The notes under the pieces were generated by a model. The model had not been told where the DNA came from. It saw only the letters and a program-made list of their open reading frames with translations, and did no database searches. A stretch of 64,000 nt of DNA from Novakomyces olei. Taxonomy: Eukaryota; Ascomycota; Novakomycetes; Novakomycetales; Novakomycetaceae. The stretch's first letter is position 1; every line of letters begins with the position of its first letter. Location of the stretch: positions 1 through 64,000 of the forward strand of contig JADEYG010000007.1 in the NCBI GenBank assembly GCA_016906335.1, written 5' to 3'. Shown piece after piece: positions 19,411 to 29,780 of this stretch. Position numbers and translations under genes: made by a program.

Positions 19411-21828
19411 TCATGCTTTTCCCTTCTTTCTGTCTACTCTGTCGCCTTCTGAACCTTGACTCGGAGAAAACTCGAGCTCCGCAATGCTTTCCTTAATGAT
19501 TTTTCCCATTTCGTCGTATAGCTCTTGTCCTTTTCCCTCAAGATATGTAGAAGGCACGTATAACCTTTTGTTCTCAAAATGAGAGCCAAATATGGCTTCA
19601 CGGAGTTTCTCCACACAGGGTATCAGCGGCCTGTACCCTTTGTGAAAACGTTCTTCCGTGACAGATTCAAACCTCTTTAGATTAAAAATAAGCCCTGCCT
19701 TGAAATCCGTGAGCTCCCGCATAGACACTGCATTCCATTTGTCAAACTCTGTTACCGTCCAGCCATCGCCTCCGGGCTCATAGTGCACGCATACCCAATA
19801 AAGAACCCAGAAAAACGACTCCAGATCGTGTAGAAAGCTATGATCTTGACCGTCCAGCAATGCGATCGACATGAAAGCTTTCGTGCCAGTTTTTGCTTTC
19901 GCCCCACACGCTTCTGTTCGATCTGTACGTATCGCCATATCCAGATCGATGATAAATGCCTCCACCTCTCCATCTTTTTCATTCATCATCAGATTTCCTG
20001 TCGAAATATCCCGGTGAAGAATTCCATTATCCAGCAATGACTTGTGTCCCCTGATACATTGCAGAATTGCTTCCAACAAAGCCTTCGGACTGCTTGCATT
20101 CGATATTCTCTTTCCAAAGTCGCGCAAGACCACGCGACGATGCTCGCGGTTTTCAGTTGTGCTTGCATCTGTACTCCTTTCGTTAGTCATCGACACACCA
20201 AGTCTTTGCCTTTTCGATTCAGGCTCGCTGGTGTTTGAGCGCTCACTGAAGCGAGTTTTGCTACTGCCTCCGAGACTGGTTGCTTTCCCAGCAAGCCGTA
20301 TCAAGCCTGAGCGTAACCGAGGTCGGATGAATGTCCTTTCGCCCTGTTCCGTCTCTGATTCCGAACTCTGCCAGTCTCGAATTTGTTTCGTGGTGTCAGC
20401 CACCCCTCTAATCATTACCGTCTCATGATGATAGTATCTTGCAACATTTGTAACATCTCTGGTTGATAAATATTTCAAGTACTGCCCTTCTTCTGGTCTT
20501 TTCGGATTCTGCCATGAGTCTTTGACTACAAGGGTTTGATCGGCGTTGTGTTCCACGTGTCCTCTCCAGATTTTTGTTCCTCGGCAGGCTATCCCGTAAG
20601 AATGATTTGCCACCTCTTCATCAAGAATAATAGTCTCATCTTTTCCTTCACGCTCTATGTTGATGTACTGCACCCCGTCACTCTGTCTTATCTTGATCGA
20701 AGGATCAAATCCTAAAGCCTCGTCGTCCATCACCATGAATCCAAGCATTATGCGCACTAGCTTTTCACGTTCCTTGTGTATACTAAACCCGGCTGAAGCA
20801 ACTGCCCCCGACCTATCAAACTCGAATATCCTCATCATTGTTCCACACAATGTAAACGCGAGCACAAATCGACGATTCTGGTGGCCCATGGCCTCCCTAG
20901 CGTATGTTGCTATGTCCACGCAGACTTGAACTGTTTTGTCGTCTTTAACGTTGCGTTTTAGTTCTCCAGGCACGACCAAATCTTTCATGTGCAGGCTGCC
21001 CTCGTTTGATGTGAGCCGTCCCACTCCGACGTCTAATTTTCGGATTTTCGGCAAGCCACTCATGCCTCTGTTGGGCTGCGACACCAATTTGCGCTGCACA
21101 GGCACCCCTTCGAAGAGGGCTGTCTCTGCAAGCTCCTTCACAAACGTTTTAAGCCACTCCAAGACATCATTTTGGTTTGCCTCCTTCGGCCAGCCCTTCC
21201 ACACGCCGCTACGGGCTGAATCTGCCCATAGCCTGCCAAAGACTCTCTGCGACAGTGTCTCCAGACTCATTCCATTTTCCCACACTACGCCTGAAAAGTG
21301 CCTTTCAAACAGATGCTTGTCAATGTAGATATCACCTATCTCTCGGCGGAGGAGCTCATCTATGGCAGAACGAGACTCACTGCAATTTGCGGTGCCGCTT
21401 GTGCTATTTGACTTGTAAGAATTGCCTTTCACCAGGGGAGCATTGCGTGCTTCAGGCGTGCTACTCCTTCCATCTGACCTGACAGCGTCCCGCAGACCCA
21501 GCCAAATCTCCGTGTCATCTTGCTGTTCTCCTACTGCCTTTAACAGACGCTCTGTGGGCTTGAGCCCATAGTCATTCCTCGAGAATTGAGCTTCCGCCAC
21601 CTCTTTGAGGCTCTCGCCATCAAACATGAGCTTCGATATCGCCGGGTGCTCTTTTAGCTTGCCATATATGCTACCGACTATTGTCCTCATCTCGACAATT
21701 CTGGCTGGCAAATTAGGCACTTGGTGTAAGTATGATAAAGCTAGATTAGCAATTCCCCTATAACCGACGAGTGTATCACCAAGAGGATGCTCTTGCACAA
21801 TGCGAGGCTGCTCCTCGTCCAGCAGCAT
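19411..21828 (-). CDS. FunK1-type fungal protein kinase
   Basis: 805-residue intronless protein. The N-terminal half follows the FunK1 (fungal-type kinase, Pfam PF17667) plan, with the YAREAMGHQNRRFVLAFTL region and a lineage-specific ATP lobe. The catalytic half has HRDISTGN (catalytic loop, about residue 600) and IIDLDMA in place of DFG, as is typical of FunK1. A DLESFFWVLYWVC segment follows, and then the FunK1 tail. These kinases are expanded in many fungi, often subtelomerically, and their substrates are unknown. The ATG at 21828 gives a usual length. It diverges from the Crinkler-like gene at 22200, and such a neighbourhood fits fast-evolving subtelomeric families. The frame looks intact. 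Confidence 0.88.
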   Translation of the reverse strand: MLLDEEQPRIVQEHPLGDTLVGYRGIANLALSYLHQVPNLPARIVEMRTIVGSIYGKLKEHPAISKLMFDGESLKEVAEAQFSRNDYGLKPTERLLKAVGEQQDDTEIWLGLRDAVRSDGRSSTPEARNAPLVKGNSYKSNSTSGTANCSESRSAIDELLRREIGDIYIDKHLFERHFSGVVWENGMSLETLSQRVFGRLWADSARSGVWKGWPKEANQNDVLEWLKTFVKELAETALFEGVPVQRKLVSQPNRGMSGLPKIRKLDVGVGRLTSNEGSLHMKDLVVPGELKRNVKDDKTVQVCVDIATYAREAMGHQNRRFVLAFTLCGTMMRIFEFDRSGAVASAGFSIHKEREKLVRIMLGFMVMDDEALGFDPSIKIRQSDGVQYINIEREGKDETIILDEEVANHSYGIACRGTKIWRGHVEHNADQTLVVKDSWQNPKRPEEGQYLKYLSTRDVTNVARYYHHETVMIRGVADTTKQIRDWQSSESETEQGERTFIRPRLRSGLIRLAGKATSLGGSSKTRFSERSNTSEPESKRQRLGVSMTNERSTDASTTENREHRRVVLRDFGKRISNASSPKALLEAILQCIRGHKSLLDNGILHRDISTGNLMMNEKDGEVEAFIIDLDMAIRTDRTEACGAKAKTGTKAFMSIALLDGQDHSFLHDLESFFWVLYWVCVHYEPGGDGWTVTEFDKWNAVSMRELTDFKAGLIFNLKRFESVTEERFHKGYRPLIPCVEKLREAIFGSHFENKRLYVPSTYLEGKGQELYDEMGKIIKESIAELEFSPSQGSEGDRVDRKKGKA

Positions 21829-22199
21829 CTCAGTCCAATTCTACTGCGCTCTGCGACATTTTTTTGTTTATCGCGTCGCTCGTACGCGCTTCTATGGCAG
21901 TTTATTATATGACTGATTATTATTGTACATTATTGTATGACTGAATATTATGGTAGATTGTATAGTAGAGTAATGTGTAGCTCGATAATGTATAGCAGAA
22001 TAATGTGTGGTATATTGAAGATAGGGAATTCTTTAGATTATAGTTAGCTTTTCTAGTTCACTGCATTCGTGATTACACCAGACCAATAGTACACCACGAA
22101 CATGGCACAAAAAAGGCTCAAAGTGGGCGGGCAAGCTCACAGAGCCCGTAAACGAGCAAGTCGATCTGCAGAGATATAAATGGAAACGATAAAGCGCAA
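21829..22199. promoter_or_regulatory. Divergent spacer between FunK1 and Crinkler-like genes
   Basis: About 370 bases holding the promoters of two divergent genes. It has a run of loosely repeated TATGACTGA/TAATGTGTAG units (21905-22010). A short plus-strand frame (ATG 22102 to 22179) starts MAQKRLKVG and could be a first exon of the downstream gene, but no clear splice signals connect them. Confidence 0.4.
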
Positions 22200-23840
22200 T
22201 TCAAGGGACTCATCTACGTGGCATTCGATGAATGCGGCGCGATGGAAGACGCGAATCGTAAAAACAGCTTCTCTGCCGGGTTTGAAAATGTGCTGGAAGT
22301 ATGGAAGGCATTTTCCGACATGGCATTCTGCGCGTCTGGAGCAGTCGGTCATATATGTCCATGGCTACTGTCTCTAGACACGAATGTAAAATTGAGTTAT
22401 TTGAATAAAAAGATTCCGTTGCATTCTCCCTGGACGCGTTTCCCATTAGACCTAATGGTCAATTCGAAATCTCATCTGGTGGTGGTTGAGGACGCACTAA
22501 AGTTTTCAGAGCTTTCACTTTATGGACGCCCAGTGTGGGCTTTGTGCAGGCCGGAACATTTAGCTGAGTTTGCTGAGATTAAGCTGCGAGGCGTGGGCCA
22601 AAAAGAAACAGATCTAAATAACATTTGTACTGCGCTAAACGTTTTATCAGTACGGACGCTAGTTGAGCTGATGCCTACTCTTTACTCTGACCCCAGGCTC
22701 AAATTGATAGAAGAAGAAAGTGTCGAAAAAAACATGCGCTATGTTACCGGCTATGAACGTGGAGTTGTCTACACGTGTGCGCCTTCGGAGCCGGCATTAG
22801 CAATTGCATCGCGCAACATGCTGGTTCGAGAATATTCAGCACGCACTGGATGGTGCTTGGCAATTGAGGCGTTGCGTAAGGTGCTGATTCCAAATCTGAA
22901 TTGCGCCAAGGGTGGAATTGGCGAGTTCATAGCGCGAATAATAATGCTCATTGCGGTGGACTCTTGTCTTTCTACAGAAAGTCTATCAAGTACAAGCTTG
23001 ACTACGGTGACGATTAGGACCTTCCTTAATAGCTTAATAGGGCAGGACATCATGGGTCCACTTTCAAAGGACATGACTTGGATCCCACTAGACGACGGAC
23101 ACATCAACTTGACTCATTTTGCGTTCAGTGGGTCCGAAATTGTGGAAATGTCGTCGGCATTTCTATGGTCGTGCTGGAAACGAGGCGCAGGAGTACAGAC
23201 GAGAGACTTACAGACTGGAATCGATGGTATTATTCCTGTTTTTATTGGGAAATCTGGATGGATGAAGATGGCAGTCGGAGATGGCGACAGCGATGAAGAA
23301 GAGGAAGAAGGGCTGGCGTGCAAGTCGATGGCATACATTGCTTGGCAAGTAAAATTTAGAAAAAGCCCTGCTGAGCGAAAATGCGAAGCCGGACCTTGGA
23401 TCTCCGATATTGCAGAGGGCGAGGAGCCGGGCCCGCGAGCTCTGTTTACTCTGCACTATGACTTGGGGCTGGATACAAGTTCCCGACACCCGCGTCCCGA
23501 ATGGGAGGAGTATGATTGTTGTGAATCGCACAAAGAAGGCATTTTGAAGATTCGAGGTTTTTCGCAAAAGACTTTTCCGTGTCTTGCTCAAATGAAAGTC
23601 CCTACTAGTTTGGATTGCTTTAATTCCGAATTAGCTCGGACAGATAAATTGCTGGATGGCGAGGAGTACATACCCGTCAATCGGGCATGGCCAAGACCAG
23701 AACATAAGGTAACAAAGCCACCAAAGATACGTATTTTCCGTCGGAGCCCTTATCCAAGACCAGAAGGTAAGGGAAAAAAGCTAGGCTTGTTCCGTCGGAG
23801 CCCTCGCCTCAAGCAAATAAGAAAACGCAAGCGACAGTGA
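22200..23840 (+). CDS. Crinkler/RHS-like (CR) family protein
   Basis: Open frame of about 545 residues with no clear ATG at its beginning; the reading frame is open from about 22152. It matches the layout of fungal Crinkler-RHS-type proteins. There is a YVAFDECG segment (Walker B-like), a LYGRPVW block, a long helical region, SEPALAIA, and the hallmark GGIGEFIARIIMLIAVD. The C-terminus is basic (FRRSPRLKQIRKRKRQ), like a nuclear localisation signal. In the CR superfamily a P-loop ATPase is usually followed by a nuclease-like domain, and proposed roles are effector or genome conflict. The P-loop part is not visible, so the gene is probably 5' incomplete or has an upstream exon I cannot place. 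The family call rests on motif memory. Confidence 0.55.
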   Translation, partial: FKGLIYVAFDECGAMEDANRKNSFSAGFENVLEVWKAFSDMAFCASGAVGHICPWLLSLDTNVKLSYLNKKIPLHSPWTRFPLDLMVNSKSHLVVVEDALKFSELSLYGRPVWALCRPEHLAEFAEIKLRGVGQKETDLNNICTALNVLSVRTLVELMPTLYSDPRLKLIEEESVEKNMRYVTGYERGVVYTCAPSEPALAIASRNMLVREYSARTGWCLAIEALRKVLIPNLNCAKGGIGEFIARIIMLIAVDSCLSTESLSSTSLTTVTIRTFLNSLIGQDIMGPLSKDMTWIPLDDGHINLTHFAFSGSEIVEMSSAFLWSCWKRGAGVQTRDLQTGIDGIIPVFIGKSGWMKMAVGDGDSDEEEEEGLACKSMAYIAWQVKFRKSPAERKCEAGPWISDIAEGEEPGPRALFTLHYDLGLDTSSRHPRPEWEEYDCCESHKEGILKIRGFSQKTFPCLAQMKVPTSLDCFNSELARTDKLLDGEEYIPVNRAWPRPEHKVTKPPKIRIFRRSPYPRPEGKGKKLGLFRRSPRLKQIRKRKRQ

Positions 23841-24239
23841 ATAATGGAAGGATAAAAGACTACTCGGTGGGCAGAGTTTTGATGCCCTGCATATCATAAG
23901 AGTGCGAGCATTTTAATTCAAGGGTCTATCGTATGTATATATCGCATTTTGCTGTTGGGAGCGTTAATAGGGTTATCGAAAATACTGGTTTGACTAATTT
24001 TAGTAATTTTTCATGTATCATACTTAGAAAAAAGTACCGCGACCATCTGAATAGTAAGCTACGTCTCTCTTTTAACCTTCGTTTCCACACGGCGTGCAAA
24101 CGGCCATATTGATCTCGTCAAAACCTCCACGTTCTACCAAATCCAGTCTTGATCAAGCTACAAATAATCACAAATCACTCGCGCATGGAACATAAAACTT
24201 TATAAAAACACCACAATCTAACCTGAATGTTGAACCTCT
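23841..24239. other. Intergenic, nothing recognised
   Basis: About 400 AT-rich bases between the Crinkler-like gene and the end of the kinase pseudogene. No gene, repeat or RNA is recognised. Confidence 0.6.
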
Positions 24240-25825
24240 CTATACATCGTGGAGCAAACGCGTTAAAATATCAGGGCACTCTCCTTCACTTGCAGCTATG
24301 GCATCAGCAAGCAATTGAGCAGCGTGCAAAACTTTTGCGTCCTCACTTTGCCGCAAGCGCTTTAGTGTCTCGAGCAGACGGTCGCGCTTATCTAAGTGAA
24401 AAGTTGATTCTGACAGCGATAGCCAGTCGTCACTTGTCTGTTCAGCAACTTTAGGTTTACTTTCTTTGGTACCTTTTCCCTTGTTCAAGCCAGTAACCGT
24501 CATTGTCCTATCTAAAGCGTCGGTAGCTTTTGGCTGCTCGGTGCCCGCAGGCTTGATTGTGTTATTCTCGGAAATTATTAGGTGTTGCAGCACTGTAGGA
24601 TCCAACTCATCATCAAGTTCAAGGGCAGGTGTAGGCTTTACGGGACTTTGTGCAGTGTTTCCATTACGCACTGTACCAAAATCCCATAAATCATCTGCTA
24701 TCTAGGGATCAAAACTGTCCTCTTTAACCTGCCTTTCACCCGCTTTTGGCTCCTTTTTCGCTATTTGTGACCGTACACGGCCATAGCGACTACGCCAGTC
24801 CAAAATCGACTGTACTAGTTCAGCCAAATTTGCAGACTTTCTCACTCGTGAGACAAACTTGTGCTTTAAAAGCTGTGCAGCAGATGGACGGTACCTTGGG
24901 TCGCGAGCCAGGCACTGAGCGACAAAATCCTGAAAGCTGGATGAGAAGTTTTGAGGCAGCCGAGGAGGCGGCTGCTTGGGAATTAAAAACAGTGCCTTCA
25001 TAGGATGCTTGTCTGAGTGCGGAGGAGCACCCAGTGCCAGCTCAATTGCTGTGATCCCAAGCGACCAGATATCGGCTTTTTCATCGTGGCCCGATTGGCG
25101 AATAACCTCGGGAGCCATCCAGAACGGAGTGCCAACAAACGTGTTTTTCTTGTCAAAAGTCGCAGACAATTGGCCAGAAACACCAAAATCAGCCAATTTC
25201 GCTGTTCCTTGCTCCGTTAATAAAATATTTGCCGCTGTTATTAGTACCACGATTTGGAAAAAGACCCACCTTTTATGTCGCGGTGCAGTTTCCCCTCACT
25301 GTGTAGATACTGTAGGCCCAATCGCACGTCTCGCATTATAGTAGCAATGTCCTCTTCCGCAATGGCAGAAAAGGCCTTTAGCTATCGGTCAGCCACGAAA
25401 CTTACAAGGCACATACGATATCGAGGCAGGATCCCCCGCGACAAAATTCCATGACAATCTTTAGTTAGTTTTTATCCAATACAATACACAAACCCATAGT
25501 TCTGTGCCTTTTATAAAACTGCCATAGTATCTAATGTTAGTTTAAGGGATAAAGCCATGTTACCTTGTAAAGTTCACGGCAGACAGCTGAGCAAGCATTT
25601 GCACCTCCAATGCAATCTCTTCCACTTCATCTTCTGCTGCCTCAAATCAATTATCTTTATGGCTACAGCTGTGTTCGTCTGACGGTCAATGCTAAACAAA
25701 GTTAGGTATAGGGAAAAGTTTAGCATGCAAATACTACCTCACCCTCTGTAGACGGCGCCAAAGCTGCCATAGCCAAGCAGCTCTTTTTTTTCTATTCAAA
25801 GCTCCGGGTCAGTCGTGCTGTTCAT
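24240..25825 (-). pseudogene. GCK/STE20-family kinase pseudogene
   Basis: Germinal-centre-type kinase related to Sps1/Kic1/MST. Pieces in order: ELLGYGSFGAVYRG at the start (ATG 25825), AIKIID, YYGSFIKGTELW, IVMEFCRGGSCLDI, LHRDIK, then [25 protein letters not shown], and the conserved tail motif DDLWDFGTVR. At least five short introns (33-51 nt) separate them; the one between HRDIK and AANILL is 35 nt and ends TACTAATAACAG. The gene looks dead. There is a TGA after MNSTTDPEL, a one-base loss near 25650 just before AAEDEVEEIALEV, and a TAG at 24702-24704 upstream of the DDLWDF motif. The introns and intact catalytic motifs show recent decay. A sequencing error cannot be ruled out for any single lesion. 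Confidence 0.8.
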
Positions 25826-25954
25826 TGTCGAAATAATGCGCTTTCGTTTTATCAGCGAATCAACGATGCAATATAGAAGACAGCTTGTCTATATATTAAT
25901 TCGCGTTTTGAATTTGTAGATTATGAGATTGTACGTGGTCACGTGACGGGCATC

Positions 25955-26140
25955 TTTTTAAGTGTTAATTGTTTTAATTAACCCCATACAATAAACCCCC
26001 CATATATTAAAGTTTATGTTAAATATTTTCCAAAGTACCGAATAACCCTGACATAACTAACCCTTTTTAGGTGTTAATTGTTTTAATTAAACCCCATACA
26101 ATAAACCCCACATACATTATTATTTCCCAAAGTACCGCAT
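25955..26140. repeat. Diverged direct repeat pair with interstitial telomere-like core
   Basis: Two copies (about 25955-26043 and 26064-26140) of a unit that begins TTTTTAAGTGTTAATTG and ends CCAAAGTACCG. The second copy lacks about 15 internal bases. Between them lies AACCCTGACATAACTAACCCT (about 26044-26064), which is made of both telomere unit types seen at the chromosome end. It may be a relic of an earlier chromosome end or of telomerase-mediated repair. A gene is not seen here. Confidence 0.6.
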
Positions 26141-26562
26141 TATTCGGTCTGGAATATGTATAGGGCTTCTTTTTGACCTGCCCATATAATAATTTAACAG
26201 AAATGTAAGCATGTTCCTAAAAGGGAAGTTTCTAGTTATTCATATAGCAGAAATAATAAAATTATAATTAAATCTGTTAGTATTCTTATTAGCCCAATTT
26301 TAGATTCCGCGAAAAGTCACGTGGTACAAAGTCATGTGCGTGTCTAAATTTTGCGCCATACGAAACAGCAGTGCAATAGTGCATTTGAGGCCTTTAAGAT
26401 GAAACTTCCATGGGCGCCAAATAAAAGCTGCTCATTTTCTGATTTAGAAAAGGATGAAATAAAACCACTCTTTCCACCGAATTACGAGTCGCACGGCTTT
26501 GGGATTGGTACATCTGCTATTAATACATTTATTGATCTATACTAAACATCAAAGATTGCTTT
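26141..26562. other. Spacer upstream of the membrane-protein gene
   Basis: AT-rich. An open frame of 64 codons at 26351-26545 on the plus strand (starting MRHTKQQCNSAFEAF) has no recognised relatives and may be chance. The region is the likely promoter of the gene beginning at 26563. Confidence 0.4.
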
Positions 26563-27388
26563 ATGCCGGAGCAGGAAGACACGGGAGGCCAGAAATCCCT
26601 ATTGCGTAAGTATTGCCATCGACATCTAAAATTGGTTTTAACTGTTCGCAGAACGCTTTCAAGATTTCGGTCGGCCTATCGTATTTGGTACTGCATTGGT
26701 TTTGGCAATAGTGAACGTCATTTTGGCAGTTTTGCTAAGAAATAACATACTGTCCCTGTGCCTTAGGCAGCTTATGGCCATCTTTTTTTCAATCTTCGCG
26801 TCTGCGCTGCTTACGGACCAGATTCGCCGGCCGCGAATCGTCGAAACGGTTGTGAGTTCTGTATTCGGAGGGCTGTTCGTGTCAGCAATTGCGGCCTATA
26901 CGGGACACAGCGTGCACTTGAATTTGGGAGGATCGTTTTCAGGCACTTTAATTTATGTCGACCTAGTGTTGCTTTCGCTGACAAGATGCCATACATCGAC
27001 TTCTTGGGTTAGGAACGGAATTAGGCGTACTATAGCGGCCTTATCGCATGCTATAGGGGCCTATTTTCAGGCTATAGGGGCCTATTTTCAGGCTATAGGG
27101 GCCTATTTTCGGGACATAGTTTCAAGAGATACAGAAATTAATGCTCTATTTGAGCAAGGCTTGCCAGTAAACAATAATAATGAGGCTACGGGGTCTTCTT
27201 TGGGATCGGCAAACGCCCATGAGTTACAGGAAATGGGACAGGGATCTTCGACTCGAATTGAAACGAATCTGTCACATCACGAGCCACCGGATTCAGGATC
27301 CGAATATCTGGATGGAAGCGAGAGTCATGCTGTAGTTGAATTGCCAAGTACACGGCGCTCTCAAAGAATTGCCGCCCAATCAAACTAG
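26563..27388 (+). CDS. Hypothetical multi-pass membrane protein, one intron
   Basis: Exons 26563-26605 and 26652-27388; the 46-nt intron has a GTAAGT donor and a TTTTAACTG branch-like site before CAG. Splicing joins codons cleanly (...SLLQ-RFQDFGRP...). The roughly 259-residue product starts with a short acidic tail and has about four hydrophobic segments: VFGTALVLAIVNVILAVLL, the LMAIFFSIFASALL region, VVSSVFGGLFVSAIAAY, and LIYVDLVLLSL. A 7-residue repeat, AIGAYFQ, occurs three times (21-base tandem units, 27049-27113), and the tail is acidic/serine-rich and ends RRSQRIAAQSN. It is not recognised. The topology resembles small fungal membrane proteins of unknown role. Confidence 0.6.
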
Positions 27389-28187
27389 CGAAGCTTTAGG
27401 ACCTACACTGGCTTCGTTTAGCAAGCAGCTGATTTCTATTATTTATAATTATTTTCTGGTCGGCTTGGATAGGTTCCAGGAGTGAGGGCTATTTCGCATT
27501 TCTACCATGGACACTATTTCGTTTTCCAATAAGCGTTGCTTTATTTAGTTTACAGCATTTTAGTTCCAGGGGAGTTTTTGGTATCATATATCTGCTTTAA
27601 TTGAACTTTCAAGTTGACATTCTCTATTAAATTTTAAAGGTATTTTCCATTGCAATTGTAAATTTCCTTTTTGTCAGGGGCCCAATTATACATTTTATAT
27701 CGGAAATACAGCTTCGATTAATTTTAGTAGTTTTTCATCTTTCATCTTTTAGAATTACCACAATCAACTATATACTAAGCTATGCGCCTCCGCTACCGCT
27801 ATCGCATATGCTCGCATGTGCTGGGGTTGCTAGCACATGCGCCGAATGCACCCGCACCGATGTTGCCATCGATTGTTTCAATTTTCCCGCGTCTCCCGGA
27901 AGAATCTTTGTTTTTTAGAAATCATGGACTTCCAACCTCAATTCGAAATTAGATTACACAATGTGATACAATGGCATTTGCAACAGAGAAGCATCTTTTG
28001 CTTCGATCCTGAATCAATTAAAATACTTAGTGAACATAAGGAGTTCAAAACGAAAACCTCGAGTAATATGCATTTGAACAAAATATGCTTCTCCGTTTTA
28101 CTGAAAATAGTTGCGGAACCCTTAAAGCAACCGACTATTAATTACATGTAACGGGAGTTTAGGAAGGTGACGAATTAAAAGTAAAAC
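27389..28187. other. Intergenic, one doubtful small ORF
   Basis: About 800 bases, AT-rich. A plus-strand frame with a possible ATG at 27924 (MDFQPQFEIRLHNVIQWHLQ) runs to 28151 but ends against the convergent CobW gene and shows no known domain. I see no other feature. Confidence 0.4.
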
Positions 28188-29780
28188 TTATCTTAAATGT
28201 GCATGATCCTCATGACCCTCTATTCCTTCTTTTTCATCAAAATCTGCCCAAGGCTCCCATTCATCTTCAAAAAGCTTTTCCAACCGCTCTTGTTTTTTTT
28301 CATCGGAAATTTTCATATTGTCTAGCACTCGATCAAAGGCTTTCATTTCACTCTTTGTCAGCAAACATTTATCAAATGCCTCCTTAAGACCCTGATTCTG
28401 CAAATTTTCTGCGATCATAACAATTTCTTGACGACGATCATCATATTTGCCTTTATAATCGTTTTTGATAGAGTCAACAACATCTGGGTTATCCGGCCAA
28501 TCTTCGGGTTTTAATTCACAAAACCATTTATTGCCACCGGAAACTGTAAGTATTCCACCAGCTTGAGATAGTTCACCGTAATGACTGTTCCTGGTTGCTA
28601 GCCATATGTAGCCTTTACTGCGCAAAAGTCCAGAAAATATTGGCGAAGCTTTTTTGTTAGCAAGACGCTGTGCTGCCTTTTCTTGATCGAGCCGTTCATC
28701 TTCTGAGTCGATGCTTGAATTAGTTGGCGAATTCAAAGACATGCAGTCACTATCTATATCCGATGTTCCTTCTTCAACCTCGATTCCGAGATCTTGGGAA
28801 GTCTGAACAATGACAAAAAAAAGGCTTAGAAGATCCCAGAGTCTCCGTGGATGAAATGGACGTCTTGATGTATACACAAAACTGCTAATTCCATATTCTT
28901 CTGTCTCCGGTTTAGGTACATTTCGCATTACGCCGTTTATTTCGCGCTGTGATGACTCAAAAAGGCTATGAAGCCAGCCAGCACCCATTGAAGCTGTTTC
29001 AAAGTCAAAGCGCTTAGTGTTCAAAATCTCCGTAGGGTCAATATCGCAATAGCTAGTGCAAATTACTTTGGCAGTTGGATTCAATTTTTGTGCCAATCCA
29101 TGAATCCGCTCACGTATTTTCGGTGCAACTGAATCACATTTGTTGATTAAAATGACATTTGCAAATTCAAGCTGATCCACCATAAGATCTGTAATATTTC
29201 GCTCGTCCTGTTGATCAACATCTTGAAAACGGTCAGAAAGATAATCGGCTGTCTCAAAGTTGCTGAAAAAATTGAATGCATCTACGACTGTGACACAGGT
29301 GTCTAATCGTGTAATTTTGTTTAATCCACCTTTATCGAATATCTCTTGGAGAAGCGAATTTGCTTTAGGGGAAGTGCCATTTTCAGGGCTCAACATATCT
29401 TCCATAACTGCCTTTGAGAATTCAAAGCTAAACGTTTCTGCAACTTGCATTGGCTCTGAAATACCACTAGACTCAATAAGCAAATAGTTTATGGCTTTCT
29501 GTTTTGTTATAGCAATGATTTCTTCGAGTAAGTCTTCGCGCAATGTGCAGCATATACATCCGTTTTGCATCTCAATAATTTTCTCCTCCTTCTGTACCAT
29601 CTTGTGACCCTTAATTAAATTTGCGTCTACATTTATGGCACCCATATCGTTCACAATGATGGCACATTTCAACGATGAGTTACGATTGTTCAATATGCGT
29701 TCTAGCAATGTAGTTTTCCCACTGCCAAGGAAGCCTGATAATATTGTGACTGGTAATCGCGAGTCGGGTTCGGTCACCAT
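28188..29780 (-). CDS. CobW/ZNG1-type GTP-dependent metal chaperone
   Basis: 530-residue intronless protein of the COG0523 GTPase family, whose members deliver zinc or other metals to client enzymes. It has a Walker A site (GFLGSGKTT, residues 16-24) and the metal-binding GCICCTLR (74-81). The switch/Walker B region ESSGISEP and the NKCD guanine-specificity motif follow. The C-terminal CobW_C domain includes SSFVYTSRRPFHPRRLWDL and a SKGYIWLATR segment. An acidic, serine-rich insert (about 320-370) separates the halves of the C-terminal domain, as in several fungal members. The acidic, histidine-bearing C-terminus (EGIEGHEDHAHLR) could bind metal. The ATG at 29780 lies eight residues before the first beta strand, as expected. 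It looks intact among broken neighbours. Confidence 0.9.
   Translation of the reverse strand: MVTEPDSRLPVTILSGFLGSGKTTLLERILNNRNSSLKCAIIVNDMGAINVDANLIKGHKMVQKEEKIIEMQNGCICCTLREDLLEEIIAITKQKAINYLLIESSGISEPMQVAETFSFEFSKAVMEDMLSPENGTSPKANSLLQEIFDKGGLNKITRLDTCVTVVDAFNFFSNFETADYLSDRFQDVDQQDERNITDLMVDQLEFANVILINKCDSVAPKIRERIHGLAQKLNPTAKVICTSYCDIDPTEILNTKRFDFETASMGAGWLHSLFESSQREINGVMRNVPKPETEEYGISSFVYTSRRPFHPRRLWDLLSLFFVIVQTSQDLGIEVEEGTSDIDSDCMSLNSPTNSSIDSEDERLDQEKAAQRLANKKASPIFSGLLRSKGYIWLATRNSHYGELSQAGGILTVSGGNKWFCELKPEDWPDNPDVVDSIKNDYKGKYDDRRQEIVMIAENLQNQGLKEAFDKCLLTKSEMKAFDRVLDNMKISDEKKQERLEKLFEDEWEPWADFDEKEGIEGHEDHAHLR

Noticed and set aside
22102-22179. Short frame MAQKRLKVG... as first exon of the Crinkler-like gene
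   Set aside because: It is in a different frame and no convincing donor/acceptor pair joins it to the main frame.
24660-24705. Explaining the kinase TAG by an intron ending near TAGATAG
   Set aside because: There is no CTAAC/CTAAT branch site and the donor would be weak; with two further lesions upstream a pseudogene is simpler.
27924-28151. Small plus-strand frame starting MDFQPQFEIRL
   Set aside because: No recognised relatives, and it ends against the convergent CobW gene. It could be real but is unsupported.
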